Of a DNA stretch of 64,000 nt, positions 54,503 to 63,524 are shown one piece after another. The position numbers and the translations under genes are program-made. Numbering within the stretch: position 1 is the first letter of the stretch; each line of letters opens with the position of its first letter. The notes below the pieces were generated by a model. The model had not been told where the DNA came from. It did not search any database and worked only from the letters and a program-made list of their open reading frames with translations. Location of the stretch: NCBI RefSeq assembly GCF_002163855.1, contig NZ_CP019332.1:847145-911144 (forward strand). The letters are read 5' to 3'. The stretch is from Winogradskyella sp. PC-19 (GTDB lineage Bacteria > Bacteroidota > Bacteroidia > Flavobacteriales > Flavobacteriaceae).

Positions 54503-55822
54503 CTAATCTATAAAATCGAAACGAACTAAACCATCGTCATCAATTTTTGTGAGTTTTACATGATGTATTGTATTCACTAATTCAGGATTCCAAGGTGATT
54601 TCACTTTTACATAATTTTCTGTAAATCCATGAATATAACCTTCTTTGTTTTCGCCTTCAAACAAAACTGTCCTATTAGTATTTAATTGACATTCGTAATA
54701 AGCACGTCGCTTTTTGGCAGAAAGTCCACGCAACATTTTACTACGTTTTGCTCTAATATTTTTTGGAACTACACCATCAAAATCTGCAGCTTCCGTATTG
54801 TCGCGTTCAGAATAGGTAAAAACATGTAAATACGAAATATCTAACTCATTGAGGTAATTATAGGTTTCTAAAAACAACTCATCTGTTTCACCAGGAAAAC
54901 CTACAATAACATCAACTCCGATACATGCATGTGGCATGACTTCTTTAATTTTAGCAACACGGTCAGTGTACAATTCACTCATGTAACGGCGTTTCATTTT
55001 TTTGAGTAAACTATTGCTTCCGCTTTGAAGAGGTATATGAAAATGAGGAACAAAAGCTCTTGATTTAGCAACTAGATCAATCGTTTCATTTTTTAATAGA
55101 TTCGGTTCAATTGAAGATATTCGTAATCTTTCAATACCGTCGACATTATCAAGTTCAGAAACTAAGTCTAAAAAAGTATGTTCATGTCTTTTGTTTCCAA
55201 ACTCTCCTTTACCATAATCACCAATATTGACTCCTGTCAAAACGATTTCTTTGATCCCCTTTTCTGATATTTCTTTAGCGTTTTGCAATACGTTTTTCAT
55301 AGTGTCACTTCTAGAAATACCTCTAGCCAAAGGAATTGTACAATACGTACATTTATAATCACAGCCATCTTGTACCTTCAAAAATGCACGTGTTCTGTCA
55401 CCTATTGAATAACTACCGACATAAAAATCGGCTTCTTCAATTTCGCAAGAATGCACTTCACCAAAATCGTTTTTGGATAAATCATTGATATAATCTGTAA
55501 TCTTAAATTTTTCTGTAGCGCCTAATACTAAATCTACACCATCAACAGCAGCTAATTCTTCAGGTTTAAGCTGGGCATAGCAACCAACAGCAGCAACAAA
55601 AGCTTCTGGATTTGTTTTTTGCGCTTGTTTAACAATGGTTTTAAAACGCTTATCAGCGTTTTCGGTAACAGAACATGTATTTATAACGTAGATGTCCGCA
55701 TTTTCTTTAAAATCAACACGATCAAAACCTTCGTCATTAAAGTTTCGAGCGATTGTAGATGTTTCAGAAAAATTAAGCTTACAACCTAATGTATAAAATG
55801 CGACTTTTTTTCTACCGTTCAT
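54503..55822 (-). CDS. mtaB: tRNA t6A37 methylthiotransferase
   Basis: A 439-residue radical SAM enzyme that adds a methylthio group to t6A at position 37 of tRNAs reading ANN codons. The N-terminal UPF0004 domain carries three cluster-binding cysteines (Cys14, Cys50, Cys81). The radical SAM cluster is Cys154-Cys158-Cys161 (DGCDYKCTYCTIPLARG). GVDVIVGFPGETDE and a C-terminal TRAM-like domain (LFEGENKEGYIHGFTENYVK) complete the methylthiotransferase layout. MtaB is preferred over MiaB because the opening VAFYTLGCKLNFSET is the MtaB type. Confidence 0.93.
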   Translation of the reverse strand: MNGRKKVAFYTLGCKLNFSETSTIARNFNDEGFDRVDFKENADIYVINTCSVTENADKRFKTIVKQAQKTNPEAFVAAVGCYAQLKPEELAAVDGVDLVLGATEKFKITDYINDLSKNDFGEVHSCEIEEADFYVGSYSIGDRTRAFLKVQDGCDYKCTYCTIPLARGISRSDTMKNVLQNAKEISEKGIKEIVLTGVNIGDYGKGEFGNKRHEHTFLDLVSELDNVDGIERLRISSIEPNLLKNETIDLVAKSRAFVPHFHIPLQSGSNSLLKKMKRRYMSELYTDRVAKIKEVMPHACIGVDVIVGFPGETDELFLETYNYLNELDISYLHVFTYSERDNTEAADFDGVVPKNIRAKRSKMLRGLSAKKRRAYYECQLNTNRTVLFEGENKEGYIHGFTENYVKVKSPWNPELVNTIHHVKLTKIDDDGLVRFDFID

Positions 55823-55871
55823 TCTTGTATTTTTACTCGATAATAGAGATAAGAGCTTTTTTTCGAGGGCA

Positions 55872-55879
55872 CAAATTTA
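55872..55879 (-). promoter_or_regulatory. -7 promoter element of mtaB
   Basis: TAAATTTG on the minus strand fits TAnnTTTG, ending 49 bp before the ATG at 55822. No -33 TTG at 19 bp. Confidence 0.5.
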
Positions 55880-55894
55880 CAACTAATACTCAAA

Positions 55895-57532
55895 ATGCTA
55901 AAACAAATATTAAGCTTTAGATCTTTAAAAATCAGTAGACTAATTTTTGTCATAACACTGATTCTAATTCAATCTTGCTCTGAATCGGTTACGGACAACA
56001 AAGATTATCTTGTATTTAGATATAATGAACACAGAAACATAAGCTCTCTAGACCCAGCTTTTTCAAAGGATTTAGCAGATATTTGGGCGACTAACCAGAT
56101 TTTTAATGGACTTGTGCAAATGAATGACAATCTTGAAGTACAGCAAGCTATTGCAAAGACTTGGAAAATATCTGATAGTGCAAAAACGTATACCTTTACA
56201 TTAAGAAATGATGTTTATTTCCATAAGCACAACTTATTTAAGCATGACTCTACACGCACAGTAAATGCATCAGATTTTGAATATAGTTTTAATAGACTTA
56301 GAGACGAGAAACTAGCTTCTCCTGGCAGTTGGGTCTTAAATAAAGTAGAAAGATTTTATGCCGAAAATGATTCGGTTTTCACCATAAAACTCAAACAACC
56401 ATTTCCTGCTTTTCTAGGATTGCTTACTATGAAATATTGTTCAGTAGTACCTAAAGAAATTGTGGAATATTATGGAACAGATTTTAGATCAAATCCAATT
56501 GGCACTGGTCCTTTTAAATTTAAACGTTGGGAAGAGAATATAAAGTTAGTCTTAAGAAAAAATCAAAACTATTTTGAAAAAGACACAAAAGGAAATAAAC
56601 TCCCAAAACTTGAAGCAGTTGCAGTTACATTCTTGCCAGACAAGCAAAGCGAATTTCTACAATTTGCTCAAGGTAATATTGACTTTGTATCAGGTTTAGA
56701 TGCATCATATAAAGATGAAATTTTAACTACTAAAGGTAAACTAAAAGCCAAGTACATTGAAGACGTGAATATGATTCGTGGTCCGTATCTAAACACTGAA
56801 TATCTTGCTTTTTTTATGGCAAGTAAGGTCAACGAAGTTCAGTCTCAAAAAATAAGACAGGTCATTAATTTAGGGTTTGACAGAAAAAAAATGATAACCT
56901 ATTTAAGAAACGGTATTGGTATCCCTGCAAATGGTGGCTTTATCCCTAAAGGTCTTCCAGGTTTTGATGAAACTATTGGCTATTCTTACAATCCTGAAAA
57001 GGCCAAAGAATTACTGAGTCAATTCAAAAAAGAAACAAATATTAATAACCCAAAAGTTACGCTAACAACCACGAGTAATTATCTCAATTTCTGTGAATAT
57101 ATACAAAGAGAACTTCAAAAAATAGGTTTAGAGATTATTGTAGACGTTATTCCTGCTTCGAGTTTAAAAGATTTAAAAGCCAATGGTCAACTCGATTTTT
57201 TTAGAGCCAGTTGGATTGCTGATTACCCAGATGCAGAAAACTATTTATCGCTTTACTATAGCAAGAATTTCGCACCAAATGGACCAAACTATACGCATTT
57301 TAAGAATGACACATTTGATGCATTATACGAACAATCCTATTTAGAAACTAATTCTGAAAAACGTAAAGAATTGTATATTAAAATGGACAGTTTAGTAATG
57401 CAATCTGCACCAATCATCCCATTGTTTTATGACGAAGTTGTAAGGTTTACTAGAAAAAACGTAAATAATCTAGGAATTAATGCCACAAACCTTCTAGATT
57501 TAAAAGATGTTTCTAAATCTAAAATCCAGTAA
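55895..57532 (+). CDS. Peptide/nickel-type ABC transporter substrate-binding lipoprotein
   Basis: A 545-residue lipoprotein of the SBP_bac_5 family (DppA/OppA type). The signal ends in LIQSC. Conserved segments are ISSLDPAFSKDLADIWATNQIFNGLVQ near the N-terminus, the VNASDFEYSFNRL helix, SNPIGTGPFKFKRW, and the C-terminal RASWIADYPDAENYLSLYYS. These proteins bind oligopeptides or other solutes for import. No permease or ATPase genes are nearby, so its transporter partner is elsewhere. The last 14 bases overlap the convergent PD40 gene. Confidence 0.9.
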   Translation: MLKQILSFRSLKISRLIFVITLILIQSCSESVTDNKDYLVFRYNEHRNISSLDPAFSKDLADIWATNQIFNGLVQMNDNLEVQQAIAKTWKISDSAKTYTFTLRNDVYFHKHNLFKHDSTRTVNASDFEYSFNRLRDEKLASPGSWVLNKVERFYAENDSVFTIKLKQPFPAFLGLLTMKYCSVVPKEIVEYYGTDFRSNPIGTGPFKFKRWEENIKLVLRKNQNYFEKDTKGNKLPKLEAVAVTFLPDKQSEFLQFAQGNIDFVSGLDASYKDEILTTKGKLKAKYIEDVNMIRGPYLNTEYLAFFMASKVNEVQSQKIRQVINLGFDRKKMITYLRNGIGIPANGGFIPKGLPGFDETIGYSYNPEKAKELLSQFKKETNINNPKVTLTTTSNYLNFCEYIQRELQKIGLEIIVDVIPASSLKDLKANGQLDFFRASWIADYPDAENYLSLYYSKNFAPNGPNYTHFKNDTFDALYEQSYLETNSEKRKELYIKMDSLVMQSAPIIPLFYDEVVRFTRKNVNNLGINATNLLDLKDVSKSKIQ

Positions 57533-58427
57533 AATAATAAATATCATCATTTCCTTTTCCTCTTAATCTTCTAGAGGTAAAAAAGCCACTCTTTCCATCT
57601 TCTTTTAAGAAGAAAGAAAAATCTTCACCGACACTGTTAATAGGTTCTGGGAGTAATTTGGGAATTATAGTTTCGTCTGTTTCTTTAAGATTATAACTAT
57701 AAATATCATAGCCACCTATTCCGTTACGTCTATTAGAAGAAAAGTAAAGTATATTGCCCCTAGATATAAAAGGATATAATTCTGTTCTTGAAGAATTTAT
57801 AGATTCGCTTAATTTCTCGGGGTTACCATAAGCGCGATGCTCGAAAACAGAAACTTTATATAAATCAGTTCTTCCTTTTGTACCCTCTATATTTGATACA
57901 AAATAAAGTGTTTTATTATCTGGGCTTAGAGCTGGGTGACCGTAATTAAAATCTTTATTACAAAACGGCAAAAAAGTAAAATTTGTCCAACCTTTACCTT
58001 TTACATATTCTGCACGTTGTAATTGTAAGTTATAGGTTTTAAAATCTTTACGGTTATTATCTCCAACTTCGAGAGCATTAGTGGTAAAGTACATATACCG
58101 TCCATCGTTGGTAAAAGTCGCTACAGAGATATTTTTTTTTCCATATCTATTACCTAGTACTGGTTTTTTTTGACTGAACTCTCCTTGAGTATCAACATTT
58201 GCTTCAATCAACGTAAAAAGTTGAGTTCCAAAACGGTCTTTAACAAGTTTCCCTCTAGCAGTTAATAAATTACGGCTATAAAACATTTTACCATTAAGCA
58301 TGACAGGAGAAAAATGGTCTAGTTTATTATTAAGCTTTATGTTTTTTATTTTTATATTCTGCCCAAGACTTAAATTAGAGCAAAGTAAAAAAACAATAAA
58401 AATTTTATAAACTAAAAATTTAATCAC
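57519..58427 (-). CDS. Exported PD40 (WD40-like) beta-propeller protein
   Basis: A 302-residue protein using GTG at 58427 (VIKFLVYKIFIVFLLCSNLS), which overlaps the upstream stop by 8 nt (GTGATTAA); the ATG 10 codons earlier is possible but gives a poorer signal. The signal ends in NLSLGQ with Gln next. The mature part has PD40 beta-propeller blades (FTNDGRYMYFTTNALE, GHPALSPDNKTLYFVSNIEG, YPFISRGNILYFSSNRR, GYDIYSYNL, GKSGFFTSRR). Typically a ligand- or peptide-binding envelope protein. It converges with, and overlaps by 14 nt, the SBP gene. Confidence 0.78.
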   Translation of the reverse strand: MIKFLVYKIFIVFLLCSNLSLGQNIKIKNIKLNNKLDHFSPVMLNGKMFYSRNLLTARGKLVKDRFGTQLFTLIEANVDTQGEFSQKKPVLGNRYGKKNISVATFTNDGRYMYFTTNALEVGDNNRKDFKTYNLQLQRAEYVKGKGWTNFTFLPFCNKDFNYGHPALSPDNKTLYFVSNIEGTKGRTDLYKVSVFEHRAYGNPEKLSESINSSRTELYPFISRGNILYFSSNRRNGIGGYDIYSYNLKETDETIIPKLLPEPINSVGEDFSFFLKEDGKSGFFTSRRLRGKGNDDIYYFTGF

Positions 58428-59595
58428 GTCTAAACTTTTGGGTAGTTTCAAACACATGCTCTAATATTTTTTTATCCATCTCAGAAAAAGCAATATTTCG
58501 ACGTTTCATTACAACTTCCGAAACTTCGAAGGCTTTATTTGTTTTGTAAGTGACAAAGCCTTTGCTTCCGCCCCAAGAAAAACTTGGTACAAAATTACGA
58601 GGGAAACCACTACCAAAAATGTTAGAACTAACACCGACAACAGTACCAGTATTAAACATTGTATTGATACCACATTTACTATGATCACCCATCATTAGTC
58701 CACAAAACTGAAGTCCTGTCTTAGCAAAACCCTCAGAATTATAATCCCATAACCTAACTTCTGCATAATTGTTTTTTAAGTTTGAATTATTAGTATCAGC
58801 ACCTAAATTGCACCATTCGCCAAGTACAGAATTACCTAAAAATCCATCATGACCTTTGTTTGAGTATCCAAAAATCACCGAATTATTAACTTCACCACCA
58901 ACTTTACTGAAAGGTCCAACAGTTGTTGGTCCATAAATTTTGGCTCCTAATTTTAAAACACCATTATTACAAAGTGCAAACGGTCCACGAACTAAACTAC
59001 CTTCCATCACTTCTGCGTCTCGACCAATATAAATTGGGCCATTACTAGCATTAAGAGTTGCAAAATTTATTTTAGCACCTTTTTCGATAAAAATTTGTTC
59101 AGGATTTATCGTATTAACTGTGGCCGGAATTGGTTGTGATTTTCGGTTTTTGGTAATCAATTCAAAATCATCTGAAATAGCTTCTGCATTTTTTGAAAAA
59201 ATATCCCAAGTATGTTCTATTTTAATAATATCACTTTCAAACTCAATAGCTTCAAAATTTGAAAAATCATCATGTTCTGCGCCTTCTTCGACACAAAAAG
59301 CAACTACATCTTCATCTTTAAAAATAGCTTGATTTATTTTAAGCTCTTTTACAAGCGCAATGATTTCGGTGTTTGGTAAAAAAGATGCATTAATCATTGT
59401 ATTGATTTCCATCTCTACCATCGGAAATTTTTCAGACAAATAATCTTCGGTAATGGTAGTAGTGGTGTAATCTACATAAGACTCCCACTTTTCTCTAATA
59501 GTCAAAATACCAACTCTAATATCAGCAACAGGTCTTGTATAAGTAAAAGGTAATAAGTTGTTTCTGTTAGGACCGTCAAAAAGGATGTAGTTCAT
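58420..59595 (-). CDS. GlmU-like sugar nucleotidyltransferase/acetyltransferase homologue
   Basis: A 391-residue protein starting at the ATG at 59595 (MNYILFDGPNRNNLLPFTYT); the frame continues upstream without a good start. The N-terminal half (TRPVADIRVGILTIREKWE) belongs to the GlmU-like subgroup that lacks the usual GxGTRM nucleotidyltransferase loop. The C-terminal half has hexapeptide repeats (IYIGRDAEVMEGSLVRGPFA, KIYGPTTVGPFSKVGGEVNN) of a left-handed beta-helix acyltransferase. Its role in this phylum is unresolved, probably in activated amino-sugar metabolism. The PD40 gene overlaps its stop by 8 nt. Confidence 0.8.
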   Translation of the reverse strand: MNYILFDGPNRNNLLPFTYTRPVADIRVGILTIREKWESYVDYTTTTITEDYLSEKFPMVEMEINTMINASFLPNTEIIALVKELKINQAIFKDEDVVAFCVEEGAEHDDFSNFEAIEFESDIIKIEHTWDIFSKNAEAISDDFELITKNRKSQPIPATVNTINPEQIFIEKGAKINFATLNASNGPIYIGRDAEVMEGSLVRGPFALCNNGVLKLGAKIYGPTTVGPFSKVGGEVNNSVIFGYSNKGHDGFLGNSVLGEWCNLGADTNNSNLKNNYAEVRLWDYNSEGFAKTGLQFCGLMMGDHSKCGINTMFNTGTVVGVSSNIFGSGFPRNFVPSFSWGGSKGFVTYKTNKAFEVSEVVMKRRNIAFSEMDKKILEHVFETTQKFRRD

Positions 59596-59675
59596 AAAAA
59601 ACCAATGTTTGTTATTTGAAGTAAAAACCAATGTTTTAATGCTCCAAACGTTGAACATCAAATTTAATTGAATTA

Positions 59676-59714
59676 TGGGTATAAAAAAAGCCTTTCTTGT
59701 TCAGAAAGGCTTTT
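59676..59714 (-). terminator. Intrinsic terminator of rpmE2
   Basis: On the minus strand AAAAGCCTTTC and GAAAGGCTTTT form a 10-bp stem with seven following T residues, 21 bp after the rpmE2 stop. Confidence 0.85.
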
Positions 59715-59734
59715 GATAAAATATGTATATATGC

Positions 59735-59986
59735 TTATTTCTTGAATTTAGCATATTTGTTTTTGAACTTATCAATACGTCCAGCAGTATCTACTAATTT
59801 AGATTTACCAGTATAGTACGGATGAGATGTTCTAGAAATTTCCAATTTTACTAATGGATACTCTACGCCATCAACCTCAATTTTTTCTGCTGTATCGGCT
59901 GTAGATTTAGTTAAAAACACTTCATCGTTAGACATGTCTTTAAATGCTACTATTCTATAATTTTCTGGATGTATACCTTTTCTCAT
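59735..59986 (-). CDS. rpmE2: 50S ribosomal protein L31, type B
   Basis: An 83-residue protein of the L31 family starting at the ATG at 59986 ([20 protein letters not shown]); the codon before it is GTG and less likely. It keeps the family core [20 protein letters not shown] but has no CxxC pair, which is the mark of the zinc-free (type B) paralogue. Type B L31 is often the only or the zinc-limitation form. It stands alone with a full promoter and a terminator. Confidence 0.95.
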   Translation of the reverse strand: MRKGIHPENYRIVAFKDMSNDEVFLTKSTADTAEKIEVDGVEYPLVKLEISRTSHPYYTGKSKLVDTAGRIDKFKNKYAKFKK

Positions 59987-60023
59987 CACTAAATGCTTTA
60001 ATATTTCGATTTTTTTCGAGGTG

Positions 60024-60053
60024 CAAATTTAATTATTTTTTACAAAACTACAA
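60024..60053 (-). promoter_or_regulatory. Bacteroidetes promoter of rpmE2
   Basis: On the minus strand TTG (60053-60051), exactly 19 bp, then TAAATTTG (60031-60024). Full consensus, 37 bp upstream of the ATG. Confidence 0.85.
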
Positions 60054-60203
60054 TCTTTTTAAATCTTTATTTTATGTGATTTTCATTTTTATGTGTTGTT
60101 GGTCATAAAATGATATAGATTTCAACTTTATTTCAATCAAATTGTAACGTTTACGTATATTTATATACTTACTAACTGATTAATTAACTAACCTTAAAAA
60201 ACC

Positions 60204-60734
60204 ATGGAAAAATCAATTAAATCAAATGCCATCAATTATGGTCTATATTTAGGAATTGCGTTAGCAGCAATAAATATTCTAATTTATGTAATCGACATTA
60301 AACTTTTTAACAGTTTATTACTTGTTGCAGCGATATTTATTTCAATAATTGTGTTCGGAGTTTTGTCCATTAATTCATCTAAAAAAATATTAGGTGGCTT
60401 CATCTCATTTAAAAAAGCATTTACATCTTACTTCATAACAATTGCTTTAGGGCTATTTATAAGTTCGACTGTGTATTTTTTAATTTTTAATGTAGTAGAT
60501 ACGGAGGCTGCACAGATTCTAGCAGAAATGCAAGTTGAAAATCAAGTGAAAATGATGGAGAACTTTGGAGCTCCACAAGAGTCAATAGATCAAGCAGTAG
60601 TACAATTACAAGAAAATGACCCTTTCTCATTAGGAAATCAATTTTTAGGGTACTCTATTTTCCTTGTAATAATGAGTCTTATTGGTCTTATTGTAGCGGC
60701 AGTTACAAAAAAGAATGACCCTAACGAAGCTTAA
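60204..60734 (+). CDS. DUF4199 membrane protein
   Basis: A 176-residue membrane protein with four hydrophobic helices (about 12-30, 38-55, 70-93 and 148-168) and an amphipathic stretch between the last two (EMQVENQVKMMENFGAPQES). The pattern matches the DUF4199 family, abundant in Bacteroidetes and of unknown function. The 5' region (60054-60203) is AT-rich with no convincing promoter or terminator. A GT2 gene follows on the same strand after 45 bp. Confidence 0.8.
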   Translation: MEKSIKSNAINYGLYLGIALAAINILIYVIDIKLFNSLLLVAAIFISIIVFGVLSINSSKKILGGFISFKKAFTSYFITIALGLFISSTVYFLIFNVVDTEAAQILAEMQVENQVKMMENFGAPQESIDQAVVQLQENDPFSLGNQFLGYSIFLVIMSLIGLIVAAVTKKNDPNEA

Positions 60735-60744
60735 TTTTTTTATT

Positions 60745-60752
60745 TACATTTG
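60745..60752 (+). promoter_or_regulatory. -7 promoter element of the GT2 gene
   Basis: TACATTTG fits TAnnTTTG, ending 27 bp before the ATG at 60780. No -33 TTG at 19 bp. Confidence 0.45.
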
Positions 60753-60779
60753 AAGTCTAAACACTAGACCTCGAAACAC

Positions 60780-61730
60780 ATGAATATATCTATAGTCATT
60801 CCGCTTCTAAATGAAGCCGAGTCGCTAACAGAATTACACGATTGGATTGTATCTGTGATGCAATCCAATTCGTTTTCTTATGAAATTCTGTTCATCGACG
60901 ATGGCAGTACAGATAATTCATGGCAAGTTATTTCTTCGCTTTCTAAAAAAGATACCAATGTAAAGGGTATTAGATTTCTTAAAAACTTTGGTAAATCTCA
61001 AGCGCTTCATGCTGGTTTTGCAGAAGTCACTGGTGATGTCGTAATTACTATGGATGCTGACTTACAGGATAATCCTGAAGAAATCCCTGAATTATATAGT
61101 ATGATAACCGAGGATAATTTTGATTTGGTTTCTGGTTGGAAAAAGAAACGTTACGATTCTGTAATTGCAAAAAATTTACCATCAAAACTATTTAATTGGG
61201 CAGCAAGACGCACTTCTGGTGTTAAGCTAAATGACTTTAATTGTGGTCTCAAAGCTTATAAGAATATCGTTGTAAAAAACATTGATGTTAACGGAGAAAT
61301 GCATCGCTACATACCCGTATTAGCTAAAAATGCAGGCTTTACTTCTATTGGAGAAAAGATTGTAAAACACCAAGCCAGAAAATACGGAACAACAAAATTT
61401 GGAATGAATCGCTTTATCAATGGATTTTTAGACCTGATTACTATTTGGTTCTTATCGCGTTTTGGTAAAAGACCAATGCATTTGTTTGGCGCCTTAGGTG
61501 TGATTATGTTTTTAATAGGTTTTACGTTTGCATTTTACATGGGTATAGATAAGCTTTTTCTAAATCCTTCAGGTAGATTAATTACTCAAAGGCCAACTTT
61601 TTATATTGCGCTAGCAACAATGATTATTGGAACTCAATCCTTTATTGCTGGTTTTTTAGGAGAACTTATATTGCGCTCTAAAAGAGATAACAAACGCTAC
61701 CTTATAAAAGAGAATTTAAATCTAGATTAA
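60780..61730 (+). CDS. Polyprenol-phosphate glycosyltransferase (GT2, DPM/GtrB-like)
   Basis: A 316-residue family 2 glycosyltransferase. The GT-A domain has the nucleotide-binding IVIPLLNEAESL, DDGSTDNSW (25-50), the metal-binding DADLQDNPEE (about 92-101) and the acceptor region NCGLKAYKN, HRYIPVLAKNAGF. Two C-terminal transmembrane helices (about 230-255 and 270-295) place it with the DPM1/GtrB/ArnC proteins that load a sugar onto polyprenyl phosphate. The sugar and the transferase that uses the product are not identifiable. It precedes the phosphohexomutase. Confidence 0.92.
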   Translation: MNISIVIPLLNEAESLTELHDWIVSVMQSNSFSYEILFIDDGSTDNSWQVISSLSKKDTNVKGIRFLKNFGKSQALHAGFAEVTGDVVITMDADLQDNPEEIPELYSMITEDNFDLVSGWKKKRYDSVIAKNLPSKLFNWAARRTSGVKLNDFNCGLKAYKNIVVKNIDVNGEMHRYIPVLAKNAGFTSIGEKIVKHQARKYGTTKFGMNRFINGFLDLITIWFLSRFGKRPMHLFGALGVIMFLIGFTFAFYMGIDKLFLNPSGRLITQRPTFYIALATMIIGTQSFIAGFLGELILRSKRDNKRYLIKENLNLD

Positions 61731-61769
61731 ATTCCATCATCATTCTTATTACCCATTATTCTAATTATG

Positions 61770-61777
61770 TACTTTTG
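61770..61777 (+). promoter_or_regulatory. -7 promoter element of the phosphohexomutase gene
   Basis: TACTTTTG fits TAnnTTTG, ending 19 bp before the ATG at 61797. No -33 TTG at 19 bp. Confidence 0.45.
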
Positions 61778-61796
61778 TACCAATAATTAATAGACT

Positions 61797-63524
61797 ATGT
61801 TGCATATAGAACCAGAAATTTTAAAAAAAGTAAACGAATGGTTAACACCAACTTTTGACAAAGAAACTCAGGAGAAAGTAAACCATATGGTTGCTGGTAA
61901 CCCAAAAGAACTTAAAGAAAGTTTTTATAAAAATTTAGAATTCGGAACTGGTGGTATGCGAGGTGTTATGGGTGTTGGTAACAACCGTATCAACAAATAT
62001 ACACTCGGCAAAAACACACAAGGTCTTAGTAATTATTTAAAGCAATCGTTTCCTGACGAACAAGTAAAAGTTGCAATTGCATATGATTGTAGACACAACA
62101 GTAAAGTCTTCGGAAAAGTAGTTGCAGATGTGTTTTCGGCTAATGGCATACAAGTTTTCTTATTTGAAGACTTACGCCCTACTCCAGAGCTATCTTTTGC
62201 TTTAAAACATTTAGATTGCCATTGCGGTATTGTATTGACTGCATCACATAATCCACCAGAATACAACGGTTACAAAGTGTATTGGCAAGATGGCGGACAA
62301 TTGGTGCCTCCTCAAGATGCTGAAATCATTTCTGAAATAAATAGTCTTGATTATTCTGAAATAAAATTTGAATCAAATGCAGATTTAATAAAATACATTG
62401 GTGAAGATGTCGATGATGTATTCATAAATGCATCTGTAAAAAATGGAAGCTTTGATACATCAGCAGAAGCTCGAAACAATTTAAATATTGTTTTTACTTC
62501 TTTACACGGTACGTCAATTGTTTCGATTCCTGAGACTCTAAAACGTGCAGGATATAACAATGTTCATATTGTACAAGAACAAGCAGAACCGAATGGTGAT
62601 TTCCCAACAGTTGATTCACCAAACCCAGAAGAACCTGCTGCTCTTAAAATGGCTATGGAATTAGCAGAGAAAGTTAATGGAGATATAGTTATTGGTACTG
62701 ACCCAGATAGTGACCGCGTTGGTATTGCAGTAAAAAACTCAGAAGGTAAAATTACATTACTCAATGGTAACCAAACCATGATTGTAATGACAGAGTTCCT
62801 TTTAAAACAATGGCAGAATAAAGGTAAATTAAAAGGGAAAGAGTTTATTGGCTCTACAATAGTTTCAACACCAATGATGAGTGTTTTAGCGGATTCATAT
62901 AACACAGAATGCAAAATTGGATTGACTGGTTTTAAATGGATTGCAAAAATGATTAAAGACTTCCCAGAACTCGATTTTGTAGGTGGTGGTGAAGAAAGTT
63001 TTGGTTTTATGGTTGGTGATTTTGTACGTGACAAAGATGCCGTTACGTCGACATTATTAGCTTGTGAAATCGCTGCACAAGCAAAAGCAAATAGTAGTTC
63101 ATTTTATGAGGAATTAATCAAACTTTACACAAAGCATGGCTTTTATAAAGAGCGTTTAATTTCATTAACAAAAAAAGGTATTGAAGGTGCCAATGAAATC
63201 AAACAGATGATGGTTGATGCTAGAGAAAATCCTTTAAAAGAAGTCAACGGCGAAAAAGTTGTCCTAATCGAAGATTACAAATTATCAGTTGCAAAAAATC
63301 TTCAAACACATGAAAGTTCTAAGCTAGATATTCCTGAGTCTAATGTCTTGATATATTATACCGAAAATGGAAGTAAAATAGCTTTAAGACCTAGCGGAAC
63401 AGAACCAAAAATAAAATTTTACATCAGTGTAAATACAGAACTAGACAATGTGTCTGATTTTGATAAAACGGAGCAATTGTTGGAATCTAAGATTGATGCT
63501 ATTCTAAAAGACATGAATATTTAG
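61797..63524 (+). CDS. Phosphoglucomutase/phosphomannomutase (alpha-D-phosphohexomutase)
   Basis: A 575-residue phosphohexomutase interconverting hexose-1- and hexose-6-phosphates. The four conserved loops are intact: the phosphoserine loop [13 protein letters not shown] with Ser150, the Mg2+ loop [12 protein letters not shown], the sugar-selecting [12 protein letters not shown], and the phosphate-binding [14 protein letters not shown]. The PGM2-like length (over 550) is usual in Bacteroidetes. It supplies activated sugars for envelope synthesis. The next gene, an ABC exporter, begins directly at its stop codon. Confidence 0.95.
   Translation: MLHIEPEILKKVNEWLTPTFDKETQEKVNHMVAGNPKELKESFYKNLEFGTGGMRGVMGVGNNRINKYTLGKNTQGLSNYLKQSFPDEQVKVAIAYDCRHNSKVFGKVVADVFSANGIQVFLFEDLRPTPELSFALKHLDCHCGIVLTASHNPPEYNGYKVYWQDGGQLVPPQDAEIISEINSLDYSEIKFESNADLIKYIGEDVDDVFINASVKNGSFDTSAEARNNLNIVFTSLHGTSIVSIPETLKRAGYNNVHIVQEQAEPNGDFPTVDSPNPEEPAALKMAMELAEKVNGDIVIGTDPDSDRVGIAVKNSEGKITLLNGNQTMIVMTEFLLKQWQNKGKLKGKEFIGSTIVSTPMMSVLADSYNTECKIGLTGFKWIAKMIKDFPELDFVGGGEESFGFMVGDFVRDKDAVTSTLLACEIAAQAKANSSSFYEELIKLYTKHGFYKERLISLTKKGIEGANEIKQMMVDARENPLKEVNGEKVVLIEDYKLSVAKNLQTHESSKLDIPESNVLIYYTENGSKIALRPSGTEPKIKFYISVNTELDNVSDFDKTEQLLESKIDAILKDMNI

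Noticed and set aside
62564-63034. Open frame of 156 codons on the minus strand inside the phosphohexomutase gene
   Set aside because: Shadow of a well-conserved coding gene with no independent features.
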